Below are positions 1 through 8,083 of a stretch of DNA of 64,000 nucleotides, piece by piece. Source of the DNA: Enterococcus ureilyticus (GTDB taxonomy: Bacteria > Bacillota > Bacilli > Lactobacillales > Enterococcaceae). The notes beneath the pieces are model-generated. The model ran no database searches. It was not told where the DNA came from and was given only the letters and a program-made list of their open reading frames with translations. Position 1 is the first letter of the stretch, and every line of letters starts with the position of its first letter. Both the position numbers and the translations under genes were made by a program. The DNA lies in assembly GCF_001730315.1 (NCBI RefSeq), contig NZ_MIKC01000039.1, positions 1 through 64,000 of the forward strand, given 5' to 3'.

Positions 1-460
1 TCTCAGTCCTTTTCTTGATGGTTTTAATGGAGAAATCATTGCCTATCAATTTCAGCAAAAACCAACGTTGGATTGCGTATTGATTCCTTTAAAAACAACC
101 ATTAAAGAAAGTAAAAAGACCAACTTTCGAACAACAATCCATTCCGATCAAGGGTGGCATTACCAAAATCAACAGTATGTCAGACAATTGAAGCAAGCAA
201 AGTTATACCAGAGTATGTCACGAAAAGGAAATTGTTTGGACAATGCATTAATGGAAAATTTCTTTGGTCTAATGAAACAAGAAATGTATTATGGTCGTAG
301 TTTTTCTAGCTTTGAGGAATTAAAACGAGCAGTTACAAATTATATTGATTATTACAATCATCATCGGATAAAAGCAAAATTGACTGGTATGAGTCCGGTT
401 CAATACCGAATTCATACCAGTCGAATGACAGGTTAATCTACGTACAACTTTTAGGGCGCA
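1..460 (+). mobile_element. Right end of an IS3-family (IS150-like) insertion sequence
   Basis: The window opens inside an IS element. It encodes the C-terminal part of a DDE transposase, and 24 bp after the stop codon the sequence ends in a probable right inverted repeat (about 439-460). Read on the complement this begins TGCGCCCTAAAAGTTGTAC, the TG...CCCTAAAAGTT style of IS150-group ends. Adjacent chromosomal sequence starts at about 461 with half of a terminator hairpin, which suggests the insertion broke a terminator. The left end lies outside the window, so neither completeness nor a target duplication can be judged. Confidence 0.7.
2..436 (+). CDS. IS3-family transposase, C-terminal fragment (integrase core)
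   Basis: The reading frame is open from the first bases of the window, so this is the 3' part of a larger orfB. The translation carries the rve/DDE integrase features of IS150-type transposases: LSPFLDGFNGEIIAY near the left edge, the second catalytic region HSDQGWHYQ, the segment SMSRKGNCLDNALMENFFG with the final catalytic Glu, and the C-terminal YIDYYNHHRIKAKL...PVQYR. It would cut and join DNA ends during transposition, normally as an OrfAB fusion made by frameshifting. The N-terminal HTH part is beyond the left edge, so whether the copy is active is unknown. Confidence 0.9.
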   Translation, partial: LSPFLDGFNGEIIAYQFQQKPTLDCVLIPLKTTIKESKKTNFRTTIHSDQGWHYQNQQYVRQLKQAKLYQSMSRKGNCLDNALMENFFGLMKQEMYYGRSFSSFEELKRAVTNYIDYYNHHRIKAKLTGMSPVQYRIHTSRMTG

Positions 461-463
461 CAT

Positions 464-496
464 CATAACTCGTAGAGTTATGTCCCAGACGTTTTT
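464..496 (+). terminator. Terminator hairpin, left arm probably cut by the IS
   Basis: CATAACTC-GTA-GAGTTATG is a perfect inverted repeat followed by TCCCAGACG and TTTTT. The right arm GAGTTATGTCCCAGACG has no full partner on the left; an intact copy would read CGTCTGGGACATAACTC. The intact terminator at 33893-33940 shares the core TATAACTC-GTA-GAGTTATA. This suggests the IS entered a longer bidirectional terminator. Confidence 0.55.
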
Positions 497-608
497 ATTC
501 AATAAAAGTTAAATATTTTCTTAGTAAGAGGATTCCCTCTATTTTTTTTTGTGTTTTTTCGTTACAATAGAGAAGCGAGAATTTTCTCATATGGAGGATT
601 AACAATAA

Positions 609-2726
609 ATGAAAAAAATGAGCTTTTTAGATAAATTAAAAAATAATAATGAAGAACCTATGACACAAAAAAGTAAAAAATCACATATCCCCTTTCGACT
701 AAACCTACTGTTTTTTGTGATCTTTGGTTTGTTTGTGGCTTTGATCGTTCGCTTAGGATACTTACAAATTGCTGAAGGACAGCAATATGCACAAAAAGCA
801 GAAGAAAATTCAACGTTAAAAATCAAAAGTACTGCTCCTAGAGGACAGATTTACGATGCAAAAGGGAACATATTGGTCGGCAATAAAGCCAACCTTGCGA
901 TTACCTATACTCGTGGGAAAAAGGTTCAACCCAAAGACCTCGTTCCTATTGCACTCAAAGTAAATGAGTTGATCCACGTACCAGCAGATGACTTGAGTGA
1001 ACGCGATAAGAAGGATTTCTGGTTAGCAGATCCTGAAAATTTAAAAGCGGCGCAAAAGCGTTTGACTGATGCTGACAAGGTGGATGAAAAAGGCAATAAA
1101 ATTACAGATGAAGCAACGTTGTATATTAAAACAGTTGAAAAAGTCACTCCTGAAGAAATCAATTTTGATGAGCAAACGTTACAAGCTGCGACCATTTTTA
1201 AACGCATGAATTCTGTGGGGGAATTAAACACAGCCTTTATCAAAAATGAAGGGGTCACTCAAGATGAGATCGCAATAATTGGCGAAAACTCCTCAGAAAT
1301 AGCAGGTGTTTCAACTGGAGTGGATTGGGACCGGGAATACCCAAACGGCACCGATCTTACGAATTTAGTCGGAAAAGTATCTTCTCAAAAAGCTGGTTTA
1401 CCAGCTGAAGAAGCTGATGAGTATATCGCAAAAGGTTATGAATTAAATGATCGGGTAGGGACTAGTTATTTAGAGAAACAATATGAAGACGTTCTTCAAG
1501 GTCAAAAAGCGATATCAGAAGTAACACTGGATAGTAATGGTAAAATCGTTACACAAACACCTGTATCAGAAGGTAAAAAAGGTGAAAATTTGAAATTAAC
1601 GATCGATATGGCGTTTCAGGCTAAAATAGAAGAAGTAGTGCGGGAGCAATATCAACAACTATTAGCAACTGGAAATGCTGCTTATTCAGACGGTGCCTAC
1701 GTTGTTGTTATGAACCCGAAAACTGGAGCTGTTATGGCGATGGTAGCATTAGATCGTGATGTGGCCACGAATGAAGTGACCTCTAATCCACTAGCCACAA
1801 TCAACAAAGCTTTTGAGCCTGGATCTGTGGTAAAAGGTGCCACGATTTCAGCTGGTTATGAACAAGGTGTGATCAGTGGAAATGATGTACTGATCGATGA
1901 GCCATTACAAATTTATGGAAGTGAACAAAAGTCATCTGTATTTAACAAAACCCTAGGGAACCAAATACCACTTAATGCAGAACAAGCATTAGAATATTCA
2001 TCGAACGCGTACATGATGAAATTAGTCTTGAAAATGATGAACACAGATTATCAATACAATATGGTTTTACCTTACAAAACAGGGGATCCAACATTATTTA
2101 ATGTGTTGCGTAAGACATTTGGTGAATATGGAATGGGTGTTTCTACGGGCATCGATTTACCAGGGGAAGAGACTGGTTTATCTAATACAGCTTTTGATAC
2201 TGACGCAGCACCTATGCCAGGACATTTACTCGATTTATCCTTTGGGCAATATGACACGTATACAGCAATGCAGTTGGCGCAATATGCTGCAACAGTCGCA
2301 AACGGTGGTACTCGGATTGCGCCACATGTCGTTGAAGGTATTTATGATAACAAGTCAGATGGAACACTCGGTGATTTAAAAGAAGAAATGAAACCAAAGG
2401 AATTAAATAAAGTTGATATTAGTGCAGAACAAATGAACATTATTCAAAAAGGTTTCTATGATGTAGTACACGGGACAGGTGTCTTTACGACAGGTCGGTA
2501 TATGCAAGGAGCAGCCCTTGATATTGCTGCTAAAACTGGTACTGCTGAGACTAATGTGGGAGAACATGTTACAGTGAATAGTAACGTTGTCGCTTATGCC
2601 CCAGCAGATGATCCAGAGATTGCTGTGAGTGTCATTTTACCTCATTTAACTAGCGAAAGTACTAGACCAAACCAATCAATGGTCACAGCGATCGTCAATG
2701 CTTACGCTGAATATAAAGCACAATAA
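609..2726 (+). CDS. pbp2B: Class B penicillin-binding protein (PBP2b type)
   Basis: A 705-residue cell-wall transpeptidase with one N-terminal membrane anchor (about residues 28-50), a dimerisation/pedestal region beginning RGQIYDAKGN, and a C-terminal penicillin-binding domain. The three active-site motifs are visible: SVVK with the nucleophile Ser at residue 406, SSN at 464-466 and KTGT at 642-645. It cross-links peptidoglycan at the outer face of the membrane, and the 2b branch is usually linked to elongation. Length is normal. The ATG follows GGAGG at 593-597; a second in-frame ATG three codons later is also possible. rpmG follows, an order I recall from E. faecalis. The exact orthologue name is inferred from motifs and context. 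Confidence 0.88.
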   Translation: MKKMSFLDKLKNNNEEPMTQKSKKSHIPFRLNLLFFVIFGLFVALIVRLGYLQIAEGQQYAQKAEENSTLKIKSTAPRGQIYDAKGNILVGNKANLAITYTRGKKVQPKDLVPIALKVNELIHVPADDLSERDKKDFWLADPENLKAAQKRLTDADKVDEKGNKITDEATLYIKTVEKVTPEEINFDEQTLQAATIFKRMNSVGELNTAFIKNEGVTQDEIAIIGENSSEIAGVSTGVDWDREYPNGTDLTNLVGKVSSQKAGLPAEEADEYIAKGYELNDRVGTSYLEKQYEDVLQGQKAISEVTLDSNGKIVTQTPVSEGKKGENLKLTIDMAFQAKIEEVVREQYQQLLATGNAAYSDGAYVVVMNPKTGAVMAMVALDRDVATNEVTSNPLATINKAFEPGSVVKGATISAGYEQGVISGNDVLIDEPLQIYGSEQKSSVFNKTLGNQIPLNAEQALEYSSNAYMMKLVLKMMNTDYQYNMVLPYKTGDPTLFNVLRKTFGEYGMGVSTGIDLPGEETGLSNTAFDTDAAPMPGHLLDLSFGQYDTYTAMQLAQYAATVANGGTRIAPHVVEGIYDNKSDGTLGDLKEEMKPKELNKVDISAEQMNIIQKGFYDVVHGTGVFTTGRYMQGAALDIAAKTGTAETNVGEHVTVNSNVVAYAPADDPEIAVSVILPHLTSESTRPNQSMVTAIVNAYAEYKAQ

Positions 2727-2852
2727 GATTTGTAAAGTAGTTTTCCTTTACAAATTTCGTCAAAAGGGTAGAAATTCGTAGATAAACATGATATGATATT
2801 TGAGGCTAAGAAATTCTTAGAAATACGAAATTAGATATAGGAGGGAAAACAC

Positions 2853-3002
2853 ATGCGCGTAAACATTACTTTAGAATGTACTTCTTGTAAAGAACGTAAC
2901 TATCTTACAAGCAAAAATAAACGTAACAATCCTGATCGTTTGGAAAAACAAAAATATTGCCCACGTGAAAGAAAAGTTACTTTACACCGTGAAACTAAAT
3001 AA
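2853..3002 (+). CDS. rpmG: 50S ribosomal protein L33
   Basis: A 49-residue protein starting [17 protein letters not shown] and ending TLHRETK, nearly the pattern of Bacillus RpmGB. The first zinc-type pair is present (CTSC, residues 9-12), but the second pair is reduced to YCPRE, leaving one Cys as in RpmGB-type proteins. L33 is a small component of the large ribosomal subunit near the E site. A strong GGAGGG lies 8 nt before the ATG, and an intrinsic terminator follows 12 nt after the stop. Confidence 0.95.
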   Translation: MRVNITLECTSCKERNYLTSKNKRNNPDRLEKQKYCPRERKVTLHRETK

Positions 3003-3014
3003 GGTTTTTAACCT

Positions 3015-3057
3015 AAAAGCTTTGAATCCATATATAACAGGATTCAAAGCTTTTTTA
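3015..3057 (+). terminator. Intrinsic terminator after rpmG
   Basis: Perfect 14-bp stem AAAGCTTTGAATCC / GGATTCAAAGCTTT with a 10-nt loop and a following T run. Confidence 0.9.
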
Positions 3058-3250
3058 TTATTACTTTTACAGTAAAAAGGAAGAAAATATAAAAATAAAC
3101 TTTTCTTTATGATAGAATTTATTTATACTGTTAATGATATGATTTGTTATTTAATGATTCCATCTCAAGAAATATTTAAGTTCTTGCTGATGTTTATGCA
3201 ATGTCATTTATAGTGCAATGAGATCATGGTTTTGTTGGAGGAGTTTTTAT

Positions 3251-4168
3251 ATGAAAAAGAGTTTATTGGTCCTTGGTCTGCTATTTGTATTTCATCCTAC
3301 TATTTGCTATGGAGAAGAAATTGGTGAGTTTACTCCTGAATTGAATTTTCAGGCTTCCTTTGATTTGACGAGTCGATATGCTCGAAAACAAATTCTAAAT
3401 GGGGAGACAACAAGAATTAAGGCAAAGAAAGATGGCGTTTATTTGGAGTTTCCTTTTGAACATAGCCCGTATATGAGTTTTGCACGTTTTGTATTAAATG
3501 GGCCAGTTCATATTTATAGTGGTTTTATTGAAACTATTTTTTATCGAGAGAATATTAAAATCAGAGATATGTATTATGAGAATAACCCTGTTAAAACAGA
3601 TAAAATTGGTCTTTACTCAACCGATCTCTGTTTTACTTCTGAAGAAGGCACGATTTATCATTATAAGAATGTGCCATACATTGTTTTCAGTGATAAACCT
3701 ACTGTCTTTTTTTCAGAGATAAATTTTGCTAAAGAAAATTCTATAATATCTGGTGAAATCAAAATGCCAGCATCTAAAAATACCTATCAAATCGAACTTT
3801 TTTATACAGATAATGATGAATATCATTATCAAGAAACTTCTGCTGATAGAGAGGGCAATTTTATGTTCAAGTTAAATAGAGAAGCAATTGAAGGCAAACT
3901 GTATTTGCGGGCAAGTGATGGATTAGGTAATTATGCAGATGCATGTGATATTGAACGGCAAGGGCGTACGACCTATCAAGTTTTGCCAGAAAATTTAAAA
4001 GTGATTGAGGCGAGTTATAAGAAGATGAAAAAGGAGAAGTCTCTCTTAGCACTGGTTAAGATTATTTTCCTTAGATTTTTAGGAATATTTGTTACTATTT
4101 TAATATTATTACGCTTAAGAGTTATTTTAAAAAGGCATAGAAGAAAAAAATATAATAAAAACAGATGA
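3251..4168 (+). CDS. Predicted secreted, C-terminally membrane-anchored protein of unknown function
   Basis: I do not recognise a family. The ATG at 3251 is preferred over an upstream in-frame start at 3218 because GGAGGAG lies 7 nt before it. The 305-residue product has a typical signal peptide (KKSLLVLGLLFVF..., cleavage probably after CYG), an exported region of about 240 residues rich in beta-type alternation, and one hydrophobic segment near the C-terminus (IIFLRFLGIFVTILILL) followed by a basic tail of Arg/Lys. This topology fits an extracellular beta-sandwich domain held by a single membrane helix. It stands alone between rpmG and a hydrolase gene, with about 250 bp of AT-rich upstream sequence. 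Confidence 0.7.
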   Translation: MKKSLLVLGLLFVFHPTICYGEEIGEFTPELNFQASFDLTSRYARKQILNGETTRIKAKKDGVYLEFPFEHSPYMSFARFVLNGPVHIYSGFIETIFYRENIKIRDMYYENNPVKTDKIGLYSTDLCFTSEEGTIYHYKNVPYIVFSDKPTVFFSEINFAKENSIISGEIKMPASKNTYQIELFYTDNDEYHYQETSADREGNFMFKLNREAIEGKLYLRASDGLGNYADACDIERQGRTTYQVLPENLKVIEASYKKMKKEKSLLALVKIIFLRFLGIFVTILILLRLRVILKRHRRKKYNKNR

Positions 4169-4263
4169 TATAATTTTTTCGAATAAACAAAAGGTGATGG
4201 TCTATTTTAGTTTGAGGTGTATACTTAGATAAATAAATGAGTACATTTTTAGGAGTGAGTAGG

Positions 4264-5025
4264 ATGAAAATTAGTATTAGACATCGCTATATCAAAAAAA
4301 TTCCATTACTGGAAGTTGTTTTAGAAGAGAAGAAAAGTGATGCTTTACCACTTGTCATTTATTATCACGGCTGGCAGTCAGCAAAAGAGTTATCTCTGAC
4401 TCAAGCTAGGAAGTTGGCAAGAAAAGGAATCCGTGTGATTTTACCTGATGCAATGAATCATGGGGAACGAAAATCGGGCCCTATTTCATCGATTCCTTCA
4501 GTGACATTTTGGTCTAGTATTCAATACAATATTATTGAATTTGTTCAGTTAGTGCGTCATTTTGAGAAACAAAAGCTGATCGAAGATGGAAAAATTGGCG
4601 TAGGTGGTGTGTCAATGGGAGGGATCACAACCAGTGCTTTATTGACTCAGCATCCAGAAATCAGTGTTGCTGCTTGTATGATGGGGACACCAGCGCCTTT
4701 GCGTTATGTTGAACGGGTAATGGAGCGTTCAGTTGAAATGGATTTTTTTGTGCCGCAAGATTTACCCCTATTACTTAGTTGGGTAGTAAATTATGATCTT
4801 TCAAAAGCACCTGAAAAGCTGGCACAACGTCCTGTCCTATTTTGGCATGGAACGGATGACCCTAAAATTCCTTATGAAGATACAGCGGACTTTTATCAAA
4901 TGATTGAAGCGGAACCTTATGCTGAAAATAGTCAGTTTATTGTAGGTGAAGGTGAGGGGCATTTGGTCAAGGGAGAAATGATGGATGTCGTAGCAGCATT
5001 TTTTGAAAGAGAATTAAAAAAGTAA
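4264..5025 (+). CDS. Alpha/beta hydrolase, YitV-like esterase
   Basis: A 253-residue cytoplasmic serine hydrolase. The nucleophile elbow GGVSMGG is present, an acid residue lies in the HGTDDPKIPYED segment, and the catalytic His is probably in GEGEGHLVKGE. An oxyanion-type YYHGW follows the first strand. Length and motif order resemble Bacillus YitV and other prolyl-oligopeptidase-type esterases; the substrate is unknown. The start at 4264 is chosen over 4237 because AGGAG at 4251 and a following AGG sit before it and family members begin at this point. No signal peptide is seen. Confidence 0.8.
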   Translation: MKISIRHRYIKKIPLLEVVLEEKKSDALPLVIYYHGWQSAKELSLTQARKLARKGIRVILPDAMNHGERKSGPISSIPSVTFWSSIQYNIIEFVQLVRHFEKQKLIEDGKIGVGGVSMGGITTSALLTQHPEISVAACMMGTPAPLRYVERVMERSVEMDFFVPQDLPLLLSWVVNYDLSKAPEKLAQRPVLFWHGTDDPKIPYEDTADFYQMIEAEPYAENSQFIVGEGEGHLVKGEMMDVVAAFFERELKK

Positions 5026-5303
5026 TAGGAAGACCTTGTGTTTTAGAAGTGCACACATCTTATTGAGAGAAGAAGATGTCGATTAAATTTCTAAGAAAAT
5101 GTGCTCAAGTATGGCAGCTCCTATAAGTTACTTTTTTTTACGGTTTAATTGTATGTAGTAGATTACCTATATTTATACAAAAGAAATATAAAATAACTAT
5201 AAATGATTTGATCGTTATAATGACCTGAATATATTGATTTTTGTGGGAATTTAACACTTTACCTTGTCGTATTAAATAGCAAAGTGGAAAAACTAAATTT
5301 GTT
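5026..5303. other. AT-rich intergenic stretch, nothing recognised
   Basis: About 280 bp between the hydrolase gene and the next promoter. No ORF with a ribosome binding site and no strong hairpin with a T run was found. Confidence 0.5.
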
Positions 5304-5332
5304 TTTCATGATGTCTTCATCTTTGATATAAT
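5304..5332 (+). promoter_or_regulatory. Probable sigma-A promoter for the 5375 gene
   Basis: TTTCAT and a perfect TATAAT separated by 17 bp, 43 bp before the start codon of the next gene. Confidence 0.55.
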
Positions 5333-5374
5333 AGTCAAAGAAGAAATAGAAGCTGTAGGAGAGGAGCAGTAAAA

Positions 5375-5767
5375 ATGAAAAAAGCAACAATTACTAAAAC
5401 AGTTGATTTATTAGACGGTGGTTGTAATGTTTGCGGGATAATTGAAAATGAAAACTATACATTAATAATAGATGAAAAGTCTATTCTGTTAGATGAGCTG
5501 ACTGTCAATTCACTTGTTACTGCGATTGCTTTAAATAATGGTTATAAACGAGAATATGAGATAGACGTTCTCGATGATTATACGTTATATAAAAAAGAGG
5601 ATTATCAAGTCAGAATGAAAGAGGAGTATGATTTTTTAACCTATGCAAACGAAACAATCAAAATTGAAACAAAAGATCAAATTTTAGATAAAAAGGAATT
5701 AATCACAAAGGTGAATGAAATAACGATTAGACTTTTTGGAATCGAAGAGTTAATGCTTTGTTTTTAG
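5375..5767 (+). CDS. Hypothetical protein, 130 residues
   Basis: Not recognised. The product is acidic, soluble and has no signal peptide. It begins KKATITKTVDLLDGGCNVCG, with two Cys separated by two residues (CNVC), and the rest alternates charged and hydrophobic residues. GGAGAGGAG precedes the ATG, and a good promoter lies upstream, so it is probably a monocistronic gene. It converges on the next gene, with a long hairpin between the two. Confidence 0.6.
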   Translation: MKKATITKTVDLLDGGCNVCGIIENENYTLIIDEKSILLDELTVNSLVTAIALNNGYKREYEIDVLDDYTLYKKEDYQVRMKEEYDFLTYANETIKIETKDQILDKKELITKVNEITIRLFGIEELMLCF

Positions 5768-5840
5768 AAGTGGTTTAGTATAGGAAGAGCAAACATTGTT
5801 TAGATAAAGAGAGTTACAAATGTCGGCTTACGTTAAAGAG

Positions 5841-5930
5841 AGCGAGCAGAAACAAGAATTTTCTTATCCTTGAGCTAAAGTAGGCATTTTTGAAAAGAGC
5901 CCAAGAATAAAATCTGCTGCTCGCTTTTTG
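5841..5930. terminator. Long imperfect hairpin between convergent genes
   Basis: AGCGAGCAG (5841-5849) pairs with CTGCTCGCT (5917-5925), and the interior arms are also partly complementary (TCCTTGAGC region with GCCCAAGAAT). A T run follows on the plus strand. The hairpin lies between convergent genes, so it probably terminates both. Confidence 0.65.
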
Positions 5931-5931
5931 A

Positions 5932-6429
5932 TCAATTTAATTGGAAATAGTCAGATGTTGTTAATTTTTCAAAGCGTTCTTGCGAGTCAGCTGCTTCTTC
6001 ATCATGATCGCAAACTAATACTTTAAAATCAGCTGCTTTAGGAATACGTTCAAAGGTGTCGCTATCAACTAGCAAAATGAGTTGTTGACTAATCCATTCA
6101 AGAACCATTTCAATGGCTTGCGGATCTTCCACCCAATCATCGAATAGGTGAAGAGAAGCAAATTGTTGGTCTTCATCCCAATCCTTTGCATTATATTTCA
6201 TCTCTTGTAATTGTTGGTCAGTGTATCCTTTAGTTGCATAATAGTCAGTTGTGTCTTGCCAAAGCTCAACAGTATTAAGGTATACGTTGATTTCGCCTTC
6301 TTCATGAATATTACAAACTAAGGCAAATGCATAGTAGGTTTCATCAGAATGATCGAGTAAAAAGTTATCGATACTATCTGTTAAAAAATTAAAAAAGAAT
6401 GCTTGTTGTTTTTCTAAAAAATTTTCCAT
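5932..6429 (-). CDS. Hypothetical protein, possibly DUF4303 family
   Basis: A 165-residue acidic protein. The start at 6429 (MENFLEKQQ) is preferred over 6477 because GGAGG sits 5 nt before it. The run YYAFALVCNIHEEGEINVYL followed later by W..D..DW resembles the N-terminal pattern of DUF4303 proteins, some of which are found near toxin/immunity genes; this match is from memory and tentative. No toxin gene is adjacent. No signal peptide or membrane segment is seen. Confidence 0.6.
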   Translation of the reverse strand: MENFLEKQQAFFFNFLTDSIDNFLLDHSDETYYAFALVCNIHEEGEINVYLNTVELWQDTTDYYATKGYTDQQLQEMKYNAKDWDEDQQFASLHLFDDWVEDPQAIEMVLEWISQQLILLVDSDTFERIPKAADFKVLVCDHDEEAADSQERFEKLTTSDYFQLN

Positions 6430-6564
6430 GGTATCCTCCAAGTATCTGTCTTTTAAACATTGAAACAGATAACGCAAAGAATGTCTATCTAAAATTTGAA
6501 TTTAAAGAGAATAAACGAATTTTTAAGAAAGGGTAAAGATTACTCTTAAAAAAAATTTATTCTT

Positions 6565-6603
6565 CTACCCCCCAGCTACGTTGTAGCAATGATAACGGGG
6601 TAG
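6565..6603. repeat. Nested inverted repeat
   Basis: Outer arms CTACCCC (6565-6571) and GGGGTAG (6597-6603) enclose an inner hairpin GCTAC-GTT-GTAGC (6575-6587). It lies between the start region of the minus-strand gene and the M-box promoter. No T run follows, so it need not be a terminator. Confidence 0.5.
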
Positions 6604-6641
6604 CGGACTTATTATCCTAAAGGTTTCAGGTAGAATTTAAT

Positions 6642-6670
6642 TTGACTTTGTGATTGGATACGCTTATAGT
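6642..6670 (+). promoter_or_regulatory. Sigma-A promoter of the M-box/LCP transcript
   Basis: TTGACT and TATAGT with a 17-bp spacer, placed so that transcription would begin just before the riboswitch. Confidence 0.75.
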
Positions 6671-6686
6671 TTAAAATGAATTAAAT

Positions 6687-6843
6687 ACTTGTTAGGTGAG
6701 GCTCCTATATAAACACAGGCTACTGCTCAGAAATGTCGAAAGACTGGCACGGGTAGGACAAAATTCGTCGAATTAAGGCGTGTTTCAAAGTAGCTAAAAG
6801 CAATGCTTTTTACGTTATATAGTGCTAAAACTCCACGAAGAGA
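6687..6843 (+). ncRNA. M-box (ykoK) magnesium riboswitch
   Basis: The leader contains the M-box signature blocks in order: GTTAGGTGAGGCTCCTATA, then CAGGCTACTGCTCAGAAATG, then TCGAAAGAC, and near the 3' end ATAGTGCTAAAACTCCACGAAG. I compared these from memory with the Bacillus mgtE leader. The M-box binds Mg2+ and normally closes expression of Mg2+ transporters when Mg2+ is plentiful. Here the next gene is an LCP-family ligase 157 nt downstream. The CGAAG at the 3' edge can pair with CTTCG of the terminator's left arm, giving a plausible antiterminator. Confidence 0.9.
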
Positions 6844-6906
6844 TGATCTAGGTAATTTGTCGATACATGTTGTTTGTCATGTGTTTAAGAGACTGTAATC
6901 TAATCC

Positions 6907-6942
6907 CTTCGCTGAGTTTTCTTGGTGAAGTTTTTTTCTTTT
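6907..6942 (+). terminator. Riboswitch-controlled terminator ahead of the LCP gene
   Basis: CTTCGCTGAG pairs with CTTGGTGAAG (10 bp including wobbles) around a TTTT loop and is followed by seven T, C and more T. It lies between the M-box and the start codon, the expected expression platform. Confidence 0.8.
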
Positions 6943-7000
6943 AGTCAAGAAAATAGTTGAGCTAGCCCATCTAACGCTGAAGTCTAGAAAGGAATGTACA

Positions 7001-7915
7001 ATGAAAAAATCTGTAAAAATAATGATCATTAGCTTGCTATCGGTTTTGCTAATCGTTGTGAGTGCAGGCTGTTATGCAGCAGTATCATTTCAAACAGCCA
7101 AAGAAGAGAGTGAAGCAAAACTACCTACTAAAAACCAAAATTTTACTGGTGACGAACAAACAAGTGATAAGGAATTAACCGTGATGATCGTTGGGAATGA
7201 TTCTAGAGATGATGATGAAGATCAAGGTCGTTCGGATACCTTGATGGTCGCACATTATGATGGAAAAACGAAGCAACCCAAATTGATTTCAATCATGAGA
7301 GATAGCTATGTAACATTTCCCGATGGTGGACAAGACAAGATCAATGCAGCTTATGCATATGGCGGGGCTCAAATGACCAAGGATGTACTAAAAAATAATT
7401 TTGATTTACCAATCAATTATTATGTGGTCATGGATTTTAAAGAGTTCAGTGATATTATTGATGAGCTTTATCCTAAGGGTGTCACGATCGAAGCTGAAAA
7501 AGATATCAATTTAGATGGTGTGGATATTTTTAAAGGTGAGCAAACATTACATGGTAATAGTTTATTGCAGTATGCGCGTTTTAGGATGGATGAAGAAGGC
7601 GATTTCGGCCGTATCAGACGTCAGCAGCAAGTGATGGATGCGCTAGTTGAACAATCAAAGGATTTGATTCCGATTTGGGAATTGCCTCAAGTAGCAGGGA
7701 AAATGGTTGGGAAAATCGATACGAATGTACCGACCAGCCTTTTGATCGATTTAGCAAAAGATTTTTTAACTGGCAAGGTCAAACCTTTAAAATCATTATC
7801 CGTTCCAGTCGAAGGATCATGGCAATTTAACGATTATACAGATTCTGGCAGCGTGATCGAGTTAGATGAACAGCAAAATGCTGAAGCGATCAAAGCGTTT
7901 ATGAAAGACAATTAA
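7001..7915 (+). CDS. LytR-CpsA-Psr (LCP) family cell-wall polymer ligase
   Basis: A 304-residue membrane-anchored enzyme with an N-terminal transmembrane helix (about residues 5-28) and an extracellular LCP domain. LCP proteins move teichoic acid or polysaccharide from undecaprenyl phosphate to peptidoglycan and use Mg2+ or Mn2+. Visible motifs are VGNDSR (64-69), the conserved RSDTLM (Arg77, Asp79), ISIMRDSYV, and the arginine-rich block ARFRMDEEGDFGRIRRQQQ. The ATG follows AAAGGA. Its long leader carries an M-box and terminator, so expression probably rises when Mg2+ falls. A terminator follows, so the gene is monocistronic. Assignment to a particular LCP paralogue is not possible. Confidence 0.92.
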   Translation: MKKSVKIMIISLLSVLLIVVSAGCYAAVSFQTAKEESEAKLPTKNQNFTGDEQTSDKELTVMIVGNDSRDDDEDQGRSDTLMVAHYDGKTKQPKLISIMRDSYVTFPDGGQDKINAAYAYGGAQMTKDVLKNNFDLPINYYVVMDFKEFSDIIDELYPKGVTIEAEKDINLDGVDIFKGEQTLHGNSLLQYARFRMDEEGDFGRIRRQQQVMDALVEQSKDLIPIWELPQVAGKMVGKIDTNVPTSLLIDLAKDFLTGKVKPLKSLSVPVEGSWQFNDYTDSGSVIELDEQQNAEAIKAFMKDN

Positions 7916-7932
7916 CACATAGCTGGAAAATT

Positions 7933-7985
7933 AAAATGACCTGTTGACTCTGGAGTAGAATAGAGCAAACAGGTCATTTTTTATT
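7933..7985 (+). terminator. Intrinsic terminator after the LCP gene
   Basis: Stem AAAATGACCTGTT / AACAGGTCATTTT followed by a T run. Confidence 0.9.
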
Positions 7986-8083
7986 AAAAAATCAACTCAA
8001 ATCAGCGTATGTCTATACGTTTAGGTCAAGCGTATGCTATCCTTTAAGAAAACGTTCTACTTATACAGAAAGAAGGTCTTATT

